Part shown: piece after piece, positions 42,561-51,409 of the stretch
Numbering within the stretch: position 1 is the first letter of the stretch
Layout: every line of letters starts with the position of its first letter
Source: Corynebacterium vitaeruminis DSM 20294
GTDB lineage: Bacteria > Actinomycetota > Actinomycetes > Mycobacteriales > Mycobacteriaceae
Reading direction: 5' to 3'
Assembly (NCBI RefSeq): GCF_000550805.1
Contig: NZ_CP004353.1
Coordinates: 744,001 to 808,000 of the forward strand
DNA: 64,000 bases
Made by a program: the position numbers and the translations under genes
Notes under the pieces: model-generated
The model's input: the letters and a program-made list of their open reading frames with translations, nothing else
Told to the model about the DNA's origin: nothing
The model's database searches: none

Positions 42561-43048
42561 GAGGTCGGGCCCGTTTGCCCTCGGGCACCACCTATACGGT
42601 CCAGTCGGACTCGACAGCACTGACGGGAAACGTGAAACTGTCGTACGTCACCATCGACACCGCCCAAGGCCCGCGCGCGGCGATCCGGATCGATGCGGAC
42701 AAGGTGGTGCTCGACAACCTGCGAGTGCGCTTCCCGAGCAGCTTCGAGGGCATTCCGGACCAGTGGCAGCGCTCCGGGCCGGGGGTGAGAACGACCCTGA
42801 CGGGTAACTTCCACATCTTTGTGCAGTCGATGAAGGTGACCCCGCAGATCGCCGGCATTGCCCTGCCGGTTCCGATTGAGCTCCACGCCGACATGGTGGG
42901 CGAGGAGCTCGCGGGTAAGCTCAAGCAGGTCGGCGCGGGCACGCCCGATGCGCTGTCGGAGAATCTGGTCATGCTCGATGGGACGATGGAGACCTACTAC
43001 ATCTCCTCCGGCATCTTTACGGGAGACTTCCTCACCATTAGCGAGTAA
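42561..43048 (+). pseudogene. Host protein gene with its 5' end removed by the IS3 element
   Basis: The reading frame emerges from the insertion-sequence end without a proper start (only a TTG at 42575). It encodes about 158 residues of a soluble beta-rich protein: YTVQSDSTALTGNVKLSYVTID, AAIRIDADKVVLDNLRVRFP and TLTGNFHIFVQSMKVTPQIAGI, ending IFTGDFLTISE. G+C content and codon use match the host region to the right. The pattern suggests the C-terminal part of a secreted protein. The family is unknown to me. Confidence 0.55.
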
Positions 43049-43086
43049 AGTTACACGCCGTGCACTCGACACAGACGGAAAACGCA

Positions 43087-43099
43087 TAAGGTTGTAATT
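43087..43099 (+). promoter_or_regulatory. Leaderless-type -10 before the SbnA-like gene
   Basis: TAAGGT (43087-43092) stands seven nt before the ATG at 43100 and there is no ribosome binding site, the arrangement of leaderless corynebacterial genes. A weak TCGACA lies upstream. Confidence 0.4.
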
Positions 43100-44059
43100 A
43101 TGTCATTGGAACCCCTGCCCGGCGTGCTTTCCGCCATCGGAAATACCCCGCTCGTGGCCCTCGATCAACTGCGACCGCCTGGGGCCGGGCCGCTGTGGGG
43201 CAAACTCGAGTCGTTCAACCCCGGCGGCAGCGCGAAGGACCGCACCGCGCGCGCCCTCGTCCGTGACGCGCAGCGCCGCGGCGTGCTCACGAAAGACAGC
43301 GTGGTCGTCGAATCAAGCTCCGGCAACCTCGGGGTCGCCCTCGCCCGCGAGGCGGTGCTCGGCGGATGGGAGTTCCACTGCGTGGTCGACAGGCGCACCA
43401 ACGCCTCAACGCTGGCGCACATCCGCGCCCTCGGTGCCACGATCCACGAGGTTGAGCGGCCCGACTTGGAAACGGGGGACTGGCTCGTGGCCAGGCGCGC
43501 GCTCGTGGCCACGCTCGTCGATGAGCTCGGTGCGATCAACCTCGACCAGTATTCCAACCGGGCCGCGTTCAGCGCCCACGAGGAAGGGACGATGCGCGAG
43601 ATCGTCGAGCAGCTCGGCCACGCCCCCGACATCCTCGCCGTCGCGGTGAGCACCACGGGCACGGTCGGCGGCTGCCTGCGCTACGTTGCCAAGCACAAGC
43701 TACCCACCCGCGTCGTGGCGATCGATGCGCAGGGCTCTGTGCTTTTTGACGGCGCTCGCGGAGCTCGCGTCCTGCCCGGCTACGGCGCGGGAGTGGTCAC
43801 CGAACTCTCCACGCTCACCGAGCCCCATGAGGTGATCCGGGTACATGCCCGCGATGCGGTAAACGCCGCGCGAACAACGGCACGCGCCACCGGGTTTTTG
43901 CCCGGAGCGTCGGGCGGGGCGGTGGCGTGGGGCGTCGATAAGCTCGCGCGTGACAATCCGGGAGCCGAGATCGTCGCCATTTTCCACGACGACGGCCGTG
44001 CTTACTTGGACACCATCTACAACGACGAGTGGGTCGCGGACAACGTCACTGACCCCTAG
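43100..44059 (+). CDS. PLP-dependent cysteine synthase-like enzyme (SbnA-like)
   Basis: A 319-residue fold-type II PLP enzyme. It has the PLP-lysine motif NPGGSAKDRTAR (Lys near residue 45), SSSGNLGVALA for substrate binding, STTGTVGGCLRYV for phosphate binding, and GASGGA near the C-terminus. The length and GNTPLVALDQL start resemble SbnA (O-phosphoserine plus glutamate to the L-2,3-diaminopropionate precursor) as much as CysK. Given the nearby Y4yA/SbnH-like decarboxylase and iron-siderophore importer, a diaminopropionate or siderophore role is plausible. Its stop codon shares CTAG with the stop of the convergent rtcB gene. Confidence 0.82.
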   Translation: MSLEPLPGVLSAIGNTPLVALDQLRPPGAGPLWGKLESFNPGGSAKDRTARALVRDAQRRGVLTKDSVVVESSSGNLGVALAREAVLGGWEFHCVVDRRTNASTLAHIRALGATIHEVERPDLETGDWLVARRALVATLVDELGAINLDQYSNRAAFSAHEEGTMREIVEQLGHAPDILAVAVSTTGTVGGCLRYVAKHKLPTRVVAIDAQGSVLFDGARGARVLPGYGAGVVTELSTLTEPHEVIRVHARDAVNAARTTARATGFLPGASGGAVAWGVDKLARDNPGAEIVAIFHDDGRAYLDTIYNDEWVADNVTDP

Positions 44060-45278
44060 GTGCCCTTGACGTTGAGGATCTGGTGCAGCTTGTGATCGAC
44101 GCTGACCAGCTTCTCAACGTCCACTATGACCTGGTCGATGTCCTTGTAGGCGTCTGGGATCTCATCCACCCACGCGTCGCCGGGGCGGTAGACAATCCCG
44201 CCCATGCGCTCGTCTAGGTCCGCGGCGGTGAACCGTTTGCGGGCCTCGGTGCGCGAGAAGCGTCGGCCCGCGCCGTGCGGTGCCGAGCGCAGCGCCGGGG
44301 CGAAGCCTTTGCCCGACACAACGTAGCTCGAGGTTCCCATCGAGCCAGGGATGAGCGCCTTGACGCCCTCGTCGGCGCGGATCGCGCCCTTGCGGGTCAA
44401 CCACACCTCGCGCCCGCAATGCTCCTCCACCTGGGTGTAGTTGTGGTGGCAGTTGATCCGCTCGGCCTCTGCCACCTCGGCACCGACGAACTCTCCCAGC
44501 ACGCGAGCGAAGCGGTCCATCATCTCCTCGCGGTTGAGCCATGCGAAGCGCTGCGCCCAGGCGAGATCGGCGATGTAGGAGTCGAACTCGGCCGTGTCCT
44601 CCACGAGGTACGCAAGGTCGCGGTTCTCCAGCAGCACCCAGTGCTTATCGCACTGCTCCTGGGCCGCGGCGATGTGCTTCTGAGCAATCTTGTTGCCCAC
44701 CCCGCGCGAGCCGGAATGCAGGAACATCCACACCCGGTCCTCCTCGTCGAGGCACAGCTCGATAAAGTGGTTGCCGCCGCCGAGCGAGCCGAGCTGCTGG
44801 CGCCACTTCGGGGAGTGCGACAAGTCAACGCCTGTGTCTTCGGCCAGCGCGGCGAGTTCCCGGGTGCGTGCCTCGGCGCTGCCGCCGAGGATCCATTCGT
44901 TGTAGTTGCCGGGGGACAGCGGGATCGCCGCCTCGATGGTGTCGCGTAGGCGGGTGAGATCGCCTCCAGCCAGGTCGCTGGCGGTGAATCCGGTGCGCAC
45001 GCCGATCATGCCGCAGCCGATGTCGACGCCGACGGCGCGGGGATCACTGCCCCGATGGTGCCGAAGACGGTGCCGACGGCGGAGCCCATGCCGTAGTGTG
45101 CGTCTGGCATCAGCGCGACGTGCGGGTGGACAAAGGGCAGACGCGCAAGCTGGTTGGCCTGCTCGGTGACGTTGTCGTCGACATGCGAGGCGAAAACCTC
45201 GACGTGGTGGTTGGTATTAACGGGCCGCGAGGAGAACCGGTTTTTACTACCGGGTCTGCCCCGCGTGTTGCGTGCCAT
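44056..45278 (-). pseudogene. rtcB: RtcB RNA ligase, split by a frameshift
   Basis: RtcB joins 2',3'-cyclic phosphate and 5'-OH RNA ends. The N-terminal frame (from ATG 45278, GAAGGAG seven nt upstream) runs through PDAHYGMGSAVGTVFGTIGAVIP and then goes off frame at about 45035, where GCGCC stands in place of the expected GCGGCC. Adding one G restores VGVDIGCGMIGVRTGF and the rest: GSLGGGNHFIEL, HSGSRGVGNK, NCHHNY and the guanylylated His in APHGAGRRFSR. All catalytic residues are otherwise present. So this is either a recent null allele or a one-base sequencing error. Confidence 0.88.
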
Positions 45279-45681
45279 GGAAATCTCCTTCACTCGTGGC
45301 GTGACATTCTGGTGCACCTTCGGGTACGTCGTACCCACAGTGCCGCCACAAGGGGGAATGAGAAACCGGCACCGTGGGTGTGTGAGTCTCACGATGCCGG
45401 GCGCGGTGGTTCTTTAACTCTTTACGCGCACAAGGCCGGGGCCGTGAGACACAGCCTGCTGTTGGAGCAGGTAAAATCGCGACCGGTGCTGCTGGTATGC
45501 GCGCATGTCGTCCTCTCCAATCGTGTAGCTGTGTCCCGAAAGTATCTTGCTGCCCATTGACGCCGCCTTCAGGCGCGGCGGATGAGCTAGGTCCAGACGC
45601 TACCACGACTTCCCGGGTATGCGCCAGAGTGCATGACTAAGCTATCTGCGAGACGACGCACAACATCAACCGAGGAAGGTA
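45279..45681. other. Intergenic region between divergent rtcB and the FAD/PLP gene
   Basis: About 400 nt. No gene, tRNA or tRNA-like molecule is convincing. It contains a GC-rich hairpin (CGCCGC 45561-45566 with GCGGCG 45575-45580) without a T-tract, and short inverted repeats beside the rtcB leader (GGTACGACGTACC on the minus strand). It must hold promoters for both genes. Confidence 0.4.
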
Positions 45682-48387
45682 GTGGCAAAAGTGAAGGTAG
45701 CGATCATCGGCGCAGGCCCGCGCGGGCTGTGGGCGGCCGAGGAGCTGATGGAGCGCGCCCGCCAGCGCGGCGCGCGTATCGATCTGACTGTGTTCAACGA
45801 CGGGCCGCTGGATTCGGCGAGCGGTATTGGGGCGTTTCAGCCGAGCGTTCCGCCGCAGTGGCTGCTCAACGTCCCAGCTCACGTCATTGAAACCCAGCTT
45901 GGATCCTTCAACCAGTGGCGCGGCGCGTCCGAGGCGTTCGTCCCTCGGCGCGAGGTCGGGCGGTTCCTGGCGCAGTCGTGGCAGGCGCTGTTCCAACACG
46001 TCCCGCGCGGGTGCACGGTTGAGGTGCGTGAGCTCGAGGTCACCGAGCTTTCTCCCGCCGGTACCAGCTTCAACGTCCACGGCTCGCTTTTCGACGAAGT
46101 CCTGCTGTGCACCGGACACGCCAAGGCGATACCCGTTGCCGGGGCGATCGCGGCCTACCCCCACAGCAACCTCGACGCGATCGCGCCCGAGGACGTGGTC
46201 CTCGTGCGCGGGGCGGCACTGTCGTTTATGGACGTTGTGCGCTACGCGCCGGCGCGGGCGTTTTTCCCCGTGACCCGCTCGGGGCGGTTCATGGAGGTCA
46301 AGGCCTATCCCGCGTGTGAACCGGACCTGGGCCGCTTCAGCGAGGCCATCACCACCAGCGCCTCCTACGAGGAGTTCGTCTCAGCGCTCTCCGAAGCGGC
46401 ACAGGTCGTCCTCGACGCCCAAGGCGGCAGCGGGGACGTGAGCGCGGTCATCGCGGGCGAGGATTTCACCGGCGACGCCGTAGCCGAGCTGCGCGCCTCT
46501 CTCGCCGCCGCCACGGGTGAGCGGCCGTGGACGCCAGCCCTGGCAGTGGGCTACGCGTGGCGGGCGCTTTACCCCGCGATCATTCAGCGCGCCTCCTTCG
46601 GCGGGCGCGACACGCTCGGCGGGCAGCGCTTCTACCGGCTCACCCGTGTTCTCGAGCGCGTCGCGTTCGGCCCTCCGCCCGAGACAGCGAGCGATCTCGT
46701 CGACGCCATCGATGCCGGGCGCGTGCGTCCCGACGTCCTCGGCCGCGGGGAAGAGGAGCTCTCGGCGTTGGCGCAGGAAGTCGGGGCGAGCGTGACAGTC
46801 GACTCGGTCACCGCCGCGCCGGGCGTCGTCGAGGGCACGCTCGTGGGCGACCTCGTGGCCGCGGGCCTCGCCGGCACCTACGACGGCGTGAGCCTGAAAG
46901 TCGCGCGCGACGGCACGGTCGAGGGCCAGTCCCACCTTGCCGCGGCGGGGCGGATGAACGAGGGCTGGATCCTCGGCCACGACACGCTGCGCCGCGACAA
47001 GCATGAGGTCATCCCCGCGTGGGCCGACCGGGTCTCCGCGGCCGCGATGGCGCACCCCGGGCGCGTCCACGGCGCCCCGCCGCTGACCGCACGCACAGAA
47101 AAGTGGGCCGCTGACTTAGTTGCCAGACCGGATGCCTGCCAGGACCTGCTGGATACCTACGCTAGCCCGGTCAACGTGCTCGAGCCCGGCCCGATGGAGT
47201 CCAACATCGACGAGCTCGTTGAGGCCGGCAAACGCTGCGGGGTGGAGGTGAAGGTGTTTTTCGCGCGCAAGGCGAACAAGGGACTCGTCTTCGTCGACAC
47301 TGTGCTCGACGCCGGCCACGGCGTGGATGTGGCCAGCTACGACGAGCTGCGCCAGGTGCTCGGCCGTGGCGTGGCCGGTGAGCGCATCATCGTCTCGGCG
47401 GCGATCAAGACCAACCATCTGCTGCGCCTGGCCATCGAGGGCTCGGCGGTGATCTCCGTGGACAACCGTGACGAATACGATCGCATCGTGGCTCTCGCCG
47501 GCGAGAACACCGCGCTTGTCGCGCCAAGGCTCGCCCCGGACCCCTCCACCATGGCCCCGACGCGCTTCGGCGAGCGACTCACGGCCTGGGCCGAGCACTT
47601 AAGTACGGTCGAGCGCAACGTGCGTGTCGTCGGCGTGCACGCTCACCTGCACGGTTACGCCGCTGCGGATCGCTCCGCAACCATCCGCGAGTGCATGCAG
47701 CTTATCGACGCCCTGCGCGCCGCAGGCCACGCACCAGAGTTCATCGACATCGGCGGCGGGGTGCCCATGAGCTACATCGACGACGCCGAGCAGTGGAAGG
47801 ACTACCTCGAGGCGATCGAGGTGCAGCGCGCCGGCTACGCCGAGCCGTTCACCTGGAAGGCGGACCCGCTGACCACGACCTACCCCTACCACCAGCGTCC
47901 GACCCGCGGCGCGTGGCTCGAAGAGGTCTTAGGCGGCGGTGTCGCAGGGGAGCTGCGCGAGCGGGGCTTAAGGCTGCACCTTGAGCCGGGACGTTCACTT
48001 CTCGACGGCTGCGGGCTCATCCTCGCCCAGGTCGCGTTCGTAAAAACGCGTAGCGACGGAGTTCCCCTGGTCGGGTTGCACATGAATCGCACCCAGTGCC
48101 GCACCACCTCCGACGACTACCTCGTCGACCCGATCCTGGTCAAGCGCACGCCGCCGTCCGCGGCTGTCGAGGCCTTCCTCGTCGGCGCCTACTGCATCGA
48201 GGACGAGGTGATTCTGCGCCGCAGGATCCGCTTCCCCCAGGGGGTCTCAGCCGGCGACATCATCGCAATCCCCAACACCGCCGGGTACTTCATGCACATC
48301 CTGGAGTCGGCCTCGCACCAGATCCCGCTGGCGAAGAACGTGGTGTGGCCGTCCGGCGAGCTTGACCCGATCGACCAGCCCGGCTAG
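45682..48387 (+). CDS. Fused FAD/NAD(P)-binding protein and Y4yA-type PLP decarboxylase
   Basis: A 901-residue two-domain enzyme. Residues 1-450 are an FAD/NAD(P)-binding module beginning VKVAIIGAGPRGLWAAEEL (Rossmann GxGPxG) with NVPAHVIETQLG. Residues 460-901 form an alanine racemase-fold PLP decarboxylase: FFARKANKGLV (PLP Lys), VVGVHAHLHGY, DIGGGVP, EPGRSLLDGCGL and GAYCIEDEVILRRR. The C-terminal half fits the Y4yA family, related to SbnH/ornithine-DAP decarboxylases. These are normally separate proteins; here they are one frame with no stop. The start is a GTG after GAGGAAGG; a second GTG three codons on is possible. The substrate is unknown; amino-acid-derived siderophore chemistry is a guess. 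Confidence 0.82.
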   Translation: MAKVKVAIIGAGPRGLWAAEELMERARQRGARIDLTVFNDGPLDSASGIGAFQPSVPPQWLLNVPAHVIETQLGSFNQWRGASEAFVPRREVGRFLAQSWQALFQHVPRGCTVEVRELEVTELSPAGTSFNVHGSLFDEVLLCTGHAKAIPVAGAIAAYPHSNLDAIAPEDVVLVRGAALSFMDVVRYAPARAFFPVTRSGRFMEVKAYPACEPDLGRFSEAITTSASYEEFVSALSEAAQVVLDAQGGSGDVSAVIAGEDFTGDAVAELRASLAAATGERPWTPALAVGYAWRALYPAIIQRASFGGRDTLGGQRFYRLTRVLERVAFGPPPETASDLVDAIDAGRVRPDVLGRGEEELSALAQEVGASVTVDSVTAAPGVVEGTLVGDLVAAGLAGTYDGVSLKVARDGTVEGQSHLAAAGRMNEGWILGHDTLRRDKHEVIPAWADRVSAAAMAHPGRVHGAPPLTARTEKWAADLVARPDACQDLLDTYASPVNVLEPGPMESNIDELVEAGKRCGVEVKVFFARKANKGLVFVDTVLDAGHGVDVASYDELRQVLGRGVAGERIIVSAAIKTNHLLRLAIEGSAVISVDNRDEYDRIVALAGENTALVAPRLAPDPSTMAPTRFGERLTAWAEHLSTVERNVRVVGVHAHLHGYAAADRSATIRECMQLIDALRAAGHAPEFIDIGGGVPMSYIDDAEQWKDYLEAIEVQRAGYAEPFTWKADPLTTTYPYHQRPTRGAWLEEVLGGGVAGELRERGLRLHLEPGRSLLDGCGLILAQVAFVKTRSDGVPLVGLHMNRTQCRTTSDDYLVDPILVKRTPPSAAVEAFLVGAYCIEDEVILRRRIRFPQGVSAGDIIAIPNTAGYFMHILESASHQIPLAKNVVWPSGELDPIDQPG

Positions 48388-49715
48388 TTCTCGTCGGTCA
48401 CGACGATCACGGTGCGTTGCGGTTTCGGCCCGGGCAGCGGCGAGTTGAGCAGCATGTGCATTAGATCGGCTGAGTCGTCGGGGGTCAGGTGCGCTGTGGG
48501 TTCGTCGAGAAGCAGCACGTCGGCGTCGCTGCACAGCGCGCGGGCGAGCAGCAGGCGGCGGCGCTGCCCAGCCGAGAGCGAGTCGGCGCCGTTGTCGAGG
48601 ACAAAGTCCAAGTCGAAGGGGAAGCCGACGGCGGAGAGGACGCGCGTGGCGAGGGTGTCGTCAAGCTCGGGCGTGCCCACGCGCAGGTTCTCGCGCACCG
48701 AGGTTGAAAACACCCACGCGTCCTCCGCGTAGAACCTAGTGCTTGCCGGGGCGGTCGCTTCGCCCGAGGCGGCGGGCACCAACCCCGCGAGCGTTTCCAG
48801 CATCGTGGTCTTGCCTGAGCCCGAGGGCCCGCGCACGAGCAGGCGCTCGCCGGGCTTCACGCGGAGATTCCACACCGTATCGCCGTAGATGGTGCGCAGG
48901 TCGCGCGCCTCGACGGTGTCGGACACCGCGGGTCCAGCGACATCGGCGCGTTGCGTGTTCAGCAGGTTGCTCAGGCGCGATGCGGCGCGCGCGACGTCGT
49001 CGGCGTGGCGCGCGGCGGCAGGCAGGGGACCGTGGGACTCGAACGCCGCCAGCGACAGCATCAGCAACATGCCCAACCAGGTCGGATTCCCGCTGTAGGT
49101 GGCCACCGCGATCGCCGCCACGCCGAGCGCCGCAGCGCCCGTGGCCACGGTCTGGATCGCCTCGGCCGCAACGGTTGAGCGCTGCGCGGCGAGCTTCTCG
49201 CGCGTGACGCGTTGCGACGCTTCCGCGACCTCGCCGATCAAAGCCTCGGCCCGACCGGCCGCGGCGAACTCCATGCGGTGCTGCAGCACCTGATCGAGGC
49301 CGACGGCGAACTCGGTGGACTCCTCCACCTCGCGGGCGCGGCGATTCGAGCGTGCGGCGATGCGCGGCACCACGAAACCGGTCACGGCGAGAGCTGCCGC
49401 CATCACCAACGCGGCCGGCGGGCTCAGCCACGCCGCAAGCCCCAGCGCGGCGAGGGAGACCACCACCGCAACGAGGCGGGGGATGTGGCTGCGCACCAGA
49501 AAGTCCGTGACCCGCTCGGTGTCGTCGACCACATAGACGTGGCCCTGTCCGCGCAATGTCGCAGCGGACGAGGCCAGCGCGTCGTAGACTTTCGCGCGCA
49601 GCTCGCTCAGCGCACCGAGCGCCAGCTGGTGAGCGACGATCCGGTCGATGTAGCGAAACACTGCGCGAGAGATGGCCAAACCCCGCACCGCGGTGATCGC
49701 CACGGACAGGGGACC
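48384..49715 (-). pseudogene. CydC-like ABC exporter, N-terminally truncated
   Basis: The remaining frame encodes membrane segments (FLVRSHIPRLVAVVVSLAALGLAAWL), the second half of the transmembrane domain and a full ATPase: Walker A RGPSGSGKTTML, signature DSLSAGQRRRLLLARAL, Walker B DVLLLDEPTAHL. The ISRAVFRYIDRIVAH segment is typical of CydC-type thiol exporters. The first helices and true start are missing: the frame opens only in insertion-sequence-like DNA (from 49716 on) beside an inverted repeat. The other subunit is not in the window. The stop shares CTAG with the convergent upstream gene. Confidence 0.8.
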
Positions 49716-49740
49716 CTCACCCCGGATTGTGGACACGGGG

Positions 49741-49822
49741 GGACCTGACCCCTTGGGAGTGGACGATACCTTTCCGCCAGCCAGATGCTGGCTTCAACGT
49801 GTCCACTCCCAAGGGGTCAGGT
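49741..49822. repeat. Perfect 24-bp inverted repeat, MITE-like
   Basis: GGACCTGACCCCTTGGGAGT... (49740-49763 region) is repeated as its exact inverse complement at about 49799-49822. The 35-nt centre contains GCCAGC/GCTGGC. The arms resemble insertion-sequence ends. No transposase is present, so this is a tiny non-autonomous element or two IS ends left after deletion, lying at the break point of the CydC-like gene. Confidence 0.75.
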
Positions 49823-50166
49823 CCGTGGGTATTCCCCGGACTCGCCGACTGCAGAGCAGTTGTGCAAGGCCTTGCTGCCTTTGAAAATGAAAGCTTGCAA
49901 ATCCGTGAAGCAGTGCTTCAATGAGCGCCCACGTTTTTGCTAAACGGCATCCAAAGTGCCTAATGTCCACGCGTGATAGCCTGAGGCCAGAACAGCCTGT
50001 TACGACAGGAGAGGAAGAGGACCTTGGGACCCCAGCCGGACGACTGGACCCAAGGTCCTCGCTTTGGGCTACTGCGAACCATCTGCAGTGCGTGTGAAAA
50101 GCCGCCCATCTACCATCACGCCCGTTGCTTTGCTTGTCGACGCCTACGGCTTCCGCCCCTCACCCT
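49823..50166. other. Intergenic region right of the inverted repeat
   Basis: About 340 nt without a supportable gene. It contains the hairpin described at 50017-50060. A short plus-strand frame crossing the inverted repeat to 49924 has no start signals. Confidence 0.4.
50017..50060 (+). ncRNA. Candidate small structured RNA or terminator hairpin
   Basis: GAGGACCTTGGG (50017-50028) and CCCAAGGTCCTC (50049-50060) form a perfect 12-bp stem; the 20-nt loop contains CAG...CTG, which can pair. GCTTT follows. It could be a terminator for a transcript from the left, or a small RNA; no promoter was identified with confidence. Confidence 0.4.
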
Positions 50167-51285
50167 CTAAGCCACTTCCTTGGGAGGCACCGGCGCCTCG
50201 GTCCCCAGCTCTGGGAACGGATCGTGCCCGACTAGGTAGCGGATCGCGCTGTTGAGCGTGGCCACGACCGGCACCGCGAACAGCGCCCCGGGCAGTCCGA
50301 ACAGGTAGGTGCCGGCCGCCACGGCGACGATGACGCCGAGCGGGTGGACGCTAACCGCGTGCCCCATGAGGAAGGGGTGGAGCACGTTGGCCTCGATGAA
50401 GTGCACGACGAGCACGACCGCGAGCATCGCCAGCGCCATCCAGAAGCCCTTGTCCACAAAGGCGATGAGCACGGCGACGAAGCCGGAGAGGAACGCGCCG
50501 ACGATCGGGATAAACGACATGAGGAAGACGATGACGGTGATCGGGATGATGAGCGGCAGGCCGAGCGCCCAGGCGCCCACGCCGATGCCGCAGGCGTTGA
50601 TGGCGGCGACGGCCAGCTGCGCGCGGGCATAGGACCCGAGGCTCACCCAGCCGCGGCGGGCGGCCTCATGCGTCGAAGGACGGGAGTGGGCGGGGATGAA
50701 CAGGAGCAGGAAGCGCCAGATCCGCTTGCCCTGGTGGAGGAAGAAGAAGGTCGCGATGATGCAGATCAGCAGGCCCGCGATGACGTCGGCGGTGGTGGTG
50801 CCCAGCTTCACCGCGCCGGAAAACAGCGGCGACTCGGTGCCGCCGGAGGCCATCGAGTTGAGCTTGTCCAACAGCACGGAGTTGTGCGGGAGCGTGAGGT
50901 GCAGCGGTCCGTTTTGCAGCCAGTCGGTGATCTGGTTGATGCCCTGGGTGGCGCCGGAGAGGAGGTCCCTAAACCCGGAGGTGAGCCGCTCGATGGCGAG
51001 GGTGAAGGCGGCCGCGACCAGCGAGAAGAACGCGGCCTCGGTGACGATCGCCGCGAGGGTGGCGGGGAAGTGGGCCTTGCGCAGCAGGAAGCGGTTGATC
51101 GGCTCGAGCATCGCGCAGATGAGCAGCGCGACGGCCAGCGGGATGAGCACCATGGAGATCTTGCCGATCACTCGGCCAGCTACCATGAGGCCGCCTGCAA
51201 TGAGGATGAGGCAGAGCGACCAGACCGCCGCCACGATGACGGGGTAGGGCACGTCGCGCTGGAGGCGATCCATCCAAGACTTCAT
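50167..51285 (-). CDS. AI-2E family transporter (PerM-like)
   Basis: A 372-residue polytopic membrane protein of the AI-2E/PerM family. About seven or eight hydrophobic segments are visible (VIVAAVWSLCLILIAGGLMVA, LIPLAVALLICAMLEPINRFL, ADVIAGLLICIIATFFFL, ITVIVFLMSFIPIVGAFLSGF, LAMLAVVLVVHFIEANVLHPFLMG). The P-x-V-G and HFIEANVLHPFLMG signatures are diagnostic. The family exports small molecules or Na+; the substrate is unknown here. The longer frame to 51477 is rejected because GAGGG lies just before ATG 51285. Confidence 0.9.
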   Translation of the reverse strand: MKSWMDRLQRDVPYPVIVAAVWSLCLILIAGGLMVAGRVIGKISMVLIPLAVALLICAMLEPINRFLLRKAHFPATLAAIVTEAAFFSLVAAAFTLAIERLTSGFRDLLSGATQGINQITDWLQNGPLHLTLPHNSVLLDKLNSMASGGTESPLFSGAVKLGTTTADVIAGLLICIIATFFFLHQGKRIWRFLLLFIPAHSRPSTHEAARRGWVSLGSYARAQLAVAAINACGIGVGAWALGLPLIIPITVIVFLMSFIPIVGAFLSGFVAVLIAFVDKGFWMALAMLAVVLVVHFIEANVLHPFLMGHAVSVHPLGVIVAVAAGTYLFGLPGALFAVPVVATLNSAIRYLVGHDPFPELGTEAPVPPKEVA

Positions 51286-51384
51286 CATGCCCTCAATCTT
51301 GGCACAACCCGCCGCAGCGCCACGACTAGGAGGTCTGGATCGCTTCCAACAGTGGGTTCGAGCACAAAACCCCAGACACGATCG

Positions 51385-51409
51385 TGGTCGTACCACTAGG
51401 ATTGTGTCC
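51385..51409 (+). promoter_or_regulatory. LldR-like operator and leaderless promoter of dld
   Basis: GTGGTCGTACCAC (51384-51396) is a perfect 13-bp palindrome of the TNGTNNNACNNA type bound by LldR/FadR-family GntR repressors of lactate genes in Corynebacterium. It abuts TAGGAT (51397-51402), a -10 hexamer that ends seven nt before the dld ATG, so the transcript should be leaderless and directly blocked by the repressor. Confidence 0.6.

Noticed and set aside
45561..45581. GC-rich hairpin upstream of the FAD/PLP gene as a terminator
   Set aside because: There is no T-tract and no upstream gene in that orientation to terminate.
45279..45681. tRNA-like or Y-RNA-like molecule beside rtcB
   Set aside because: Short inverted repeats exist but no cloverleaf or acceptor-like stem could be built.
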